NCBI GenBank assembly: GCA_964243295.1
Contig: CAXTEJ010000051.1
Span: forward strand, 1 to 23,103
Direction: 5' to 3'
Length of the DNA: 23,103 bases
DNA from: CAXTEJ01 sp964243295
GTDB taxonomy: Bacteria; Actinomycetota; Actinomycetes; Actinomycetales; Angustibacteraceae
Part shown: one piece after another, positions 21,301 to 23,103 of the stretch
Layout of the letters: the number at the start of each line of letters is the position of its first letter
How positions within the stretch are numbered: the stretch's first letter is position 1
Notes under the pieces: generated by a model
The model's input: only the letters and a program-made list of their open reading frames with translations
Database searches by the model: none
Told to the model about the DNA's origin: nothing
Translations under genes and position numbers: made by a program

Positions 21301-22700
21301 CTCCGCCGCGTGAGCAGCCATCTGGCGGCGGTGGAGCGCGAGCCGCCGGAGCGGTGGCCGTCCGCCACCGACGCGTAGGGCTCGTACGTCGCGGCGTCGT
21401 CGTCGCTGACCTGGTTCGCGACGATGCCGATCACCGGAGCGTCGATCCGCTCAAGCGTCGCCAGAGCTTCGACGAGCTGAGGTCGGCGCAGCTTGGAGCA
21501 GCCCGCCACGAGAACCGTGGAGGCCACCATCCTCGACAGCACCGCTGCGTCAGTGACTGCCAGCAGCGGGGGCGAGTCGAGGACGACGACGTCGTAGCGG
21601 TCGGTCATCGCACCCAGCAGCTCGCGCATGGACGACGAACCAAGCAGCTCTGCGGGGTTGGGAGGGATGGCGCCCGACGTGAGCACGTGCAGCGACGGAT
21701 GCGCGGTCGGCTGCACGAGGTCCTGCAGGGAGGCCCTGCCCACCAACGCCGTCGTGAGCCCGACGGAGGGTTCGAGGCCGACGTAGGCCGCGATGGAAGG
21801 ACGACGCAGATCGGCGTCCACGAGCAGCACGCGCAGGCCCGCCTCCGCCAGCGAGGCCGCCAACCGGACACAGGTGGTGCTCTTGCCCTCGCCCGAGAGC
21901 GCGGAGGTGACGAGGAGGGTCTTGCTGGGAGCCCCGACCGTCAGGAACTCGAGGTTGGTCCTGATCCGGCGGTACGCCTCCGCCTCTCGTCCGGCGCCGG
22001 CGATCTGGCTGCCGCGCTGCTGCAGGGCTGCGGAGGCGCCCACCTCGCCGATGACGGGGATCGCGGTCAGGGCGGAGAGATCGCTCGCGGTACGCAGCCG
22101 GGTGTCCGTGCGCTCACGCACCAGCGCCACGACACCTCCGATGATGATGCCCGCCAGCAGGCCGGCAGCCACGTCCCGCCTCTTGTTCGGCGAGCTCGGG
22201 AAGCGCGGCGGGGTCGCGACGGCCACGACGGTGCCCTTGATGGCCGCGTCGCCACCCTCGGTGCGCGGAGACAGCGAACTCGACGTCGAGATCAGCTGGG
22301 TCGCGACGCCGTTGGCGATGGCGGCCGCTCGAGCCGGCGACGGGTCGGCGACGGTCAGCTCGATGACCACCGTGTTGTTCGATGCGTTGGCCGTCACCTG
22401 CCGGGCCAGGTCGCTCGGGGTGACCGGCAGGCCCAGTCGGGCGATGACAGGTTGGAGGACGATCGGCTGATCGCTGAGGGACGCGTAGGACAGCATCTGC
22501 GCCTGCGTGTAGTTGGCTCCCTGCGACAGGTCGTTGCCCGACGTGGCGCTCGGCAGCGAGAAGTAGACCGAGGAGGTTGCCTCGTACATCGGGGTGGCGG
22601 TCTGCACCGCCGCCGCGGCAAGGAGTGCTCCGCTGAGGGTGCAGAGCAGCAGAATGAGTCTGCGCGCTCGCAGGATCCGAAGGACGTCGTGGACGGACAC
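21297..22700 (-). CDS. Polysaccharide biosynthesis tyrosine autokinase (Wzz domain fused to BY-kinase)
   Basis: The 467-residue protein combines a chain-length-determinant N-terminus with a bacterial tyrosine kinase. It has one membrane segment at about 14-33, an extracellular part, a second at about 177-194 (VAAGLLAGIIIGGVVALV), then the cytoplasmic kinase with Walker A SALSGEGKST (Lys273), Walker A' LLVDADLRRP (Asp295, Asp297) and Walker B VVVLDSPP (Asp385). These proteins control polymer length and export by cycles of autophosphorylation. The C-terminal tyrosine cluster is small: only Tyr439 and Tyr442 lie near the end. GTG 22700 is supported by AGGAAGG ten bases upstream and by the stop of the preceding gene one base away (TGAGGTG). 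An ATG at 22787 would add a His/Gln-rich tail that overlaps the preceding gene in another frame. The C-terminus ends inside CTAG shared with the opposite gene. Confidence 0.93.
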   Translation of the reverse strand: MSVHDVLRILRARRLILLLCTLSGALLAAAAVQTATPMYEATSSVYFSLPSATSGNDLSQGANYTQAQMLSYASLSDQPIVLQPVIARLGLPVTPSDLARQVTANASNNTVVIELTVADPSPARAAAIANGVATQLISTSSSLSPRTEGGDAAIKGTVVAVATPPRFPSSPNKRRDVAAGLLAGIIIGGVVALVRERTDTRLRTASDLSALTAIPVIGEVGASAALQQRGSQIAGAGREAEAYRRIRTNLEFLTVGAPSKTLLVTSALSGEGKSTTCVRLAASLAEAGLRVLLVDADLRRPSIAAYVGLEPSVGLTTALVGRASLQDLVQPTAHPSLHVLTSGAIPPNPAELLGSSSMRELLGAMTDRYDVVVLDSPPLLAVTDAAVLSRMVASTVLVAGCSKLRRPQLVEALATLERIDAPVIGIVANQVSDDDAATYEPYASVADGHRSGGSRSTAARWLLTRRS

Positions 22701-22701
22701 C

Positions 22702-23103
22702 TCAGGTCGACCTTCCTGGTGTTGCTGCTGACAGGACCGGGAGTGCCGGTGATCGTGGTGGTGCGTGGTCGGGGTGGAGCATGGCATCGCCGTGGCTCAG
22801 AGCCTGGCTGGCGGCGGCGAGGCCCGCGACGAACCAGAGGAACACGGCGTACTGGGTGATCAGCGCCACCGTGAGGACGGCGGGCACCTGAGCTGCGAGG
22901 GCCATGGTGGCCGGTGTCGCTGCCCCTCGGACGACGGTGCCCCACACGGCGCAGAGCAGGATGATCCCGAGCACCATCGCGATGACGCCGTAGGTCAGCC
23001 CGACGAGCAGCAGCGCGCTGTCGATGGACCGGAAGGAGCCGAACCGGAACGTCCCGGCGGGGTCTCGATGGGCACTCGGGCTCAACCCGAGGGGGGACAG
23101 GAC
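22702..23103 (-). CDS. O-antigen ligase / Wzy-like membrane protein, 3' end only
   Basis: The reverse-strand frame is open to the window edge, giving the last 133 residues. They start with VLSPLGLSPSAHRDP, then GSFRSIDSALLLVGLTYGVIAMVLG, which fits the C-terminal part of O-antigen ligase/polymerase (WaaL/Wzy-like) proteins, where an extracellular loop leads into S-x-D-x-A/L-L-x-L-x-x-G. At least two hydrophobic segments follow, and the end is a Pro-rich tail. It would polymerise repeat units or ligate the chain outside the membrane. A TTG at 23085 could be taken as a start but would remove conserved residues. It ends one base before the kinase gene, so the two are cotranscribed and probably coupled. 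The call rests on a fragment, so it is moderate. Confidence 0.7.
   Translation of the reverse strand, partial: VLSPLGLSPSAHRDPAGTFRFGSFRSIDSALLLVGLTYGVIAMVLGIILLCAVWGTVVRGAATPATMALAAQVPAVLTVALITQYAVFLWFVAGLAAASQALSHGDAMLHPDHAPPRSPALPVLSAATPGRST

Noticed and set aside
22701..22787. Upstream ATG giving the kinase a His/Gln-rich N-terminal tail
   Set aside because: It lies within the end of the preceding membrane protein gene. The GTG at 22700 has a ribosome site and sits right after the upstream stop.
1..23103. Mobile elements, tRNA genes, CRISPR arrays
   Set aside because: No transposase, integrase, terminal inverted repeat pair, cloverleaf sequence or regularly spaced repeat array was seen on either strand.

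Overview
The window is very GC-rich with actinobacterial features: GTG starts, short overlaps between genes, lipoboxes in high-GC signal peptides, an L25/Ctc protein with an acidic tail next to pth, and actinobacterial-style secreted LamG/PKD proteins. I read it as chromosomal DNA of an Actinomycetota species. The genus cannot be fixed from the sequence alone. There are no tRNA or rRNA genes, CRISPR arrays, transposases or phage genes.

Layout. (1) 1-1164: the 3' part of a glycoside hydrolase of the GH88/GH105 type behind a proline-rich repeat, cut by the window edge. (2) 1343-4123: a three-gene ABC importer of the sulfonate/nitrate/taurine class (lipoprotein, ATPase, permease) with overlapping genes. 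(3) 4310-5589: the housekeeping pair rplY-pth, with a possible promoter and leader in front and a strong hairpin at the pth stop. (4) 5704 to the window end: a large exopolysaccharide locus.

The exopolysaccharide locus holds a DUF1972/WchF-like glycosyltransferase (5704), a GT4 enzyme (7186), the initiating polyprenyl glycosylphosphotransferase (8679), a CDP-alcohol phosphotransferase (10353), a lipoprotein (11125), a 1498-residue secreted multidomain protein (12000), two GT2 enzymes (16489, 17442) and a Wzx-type flippase (18335). These are followed by a reverse-strand GT2 paralogue (20749) divergent from a TagD-like cytidylyltransferase (20857), then on the reverse strand a Wzz/BY-kinase chain-length regulator (22700) and the end of an O-antigen ligase/polymerase-like protein (23103). 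Together they form a nearly complete Wzx/Wzy-type pathway: sugar-phosphate loading on undecaprenyl phosphate, extension, flipping, polymerisation and kinase control. Nucleotide-sugar synthesis genes are not in the window.

The most distinctive points are: a CDP-alcohol phosphotransferase and a TagD-like nucleotidyltransferase in one locus, which suggests polyol-phosphate decoration of the glycan; a giant secreted carbohydrate-binding-type protein whose gene overlaps the next glycosyltransferase gene; a short leader ORF with a strong Shine-Dalgarno site whose stop overlaps the start of the reverse GT2; a GT2 enzyme with a degenerate first strand; and a shared promoter-like element before two of the locus genes. 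A 10-N assembly gap lies inside the flippase gene.
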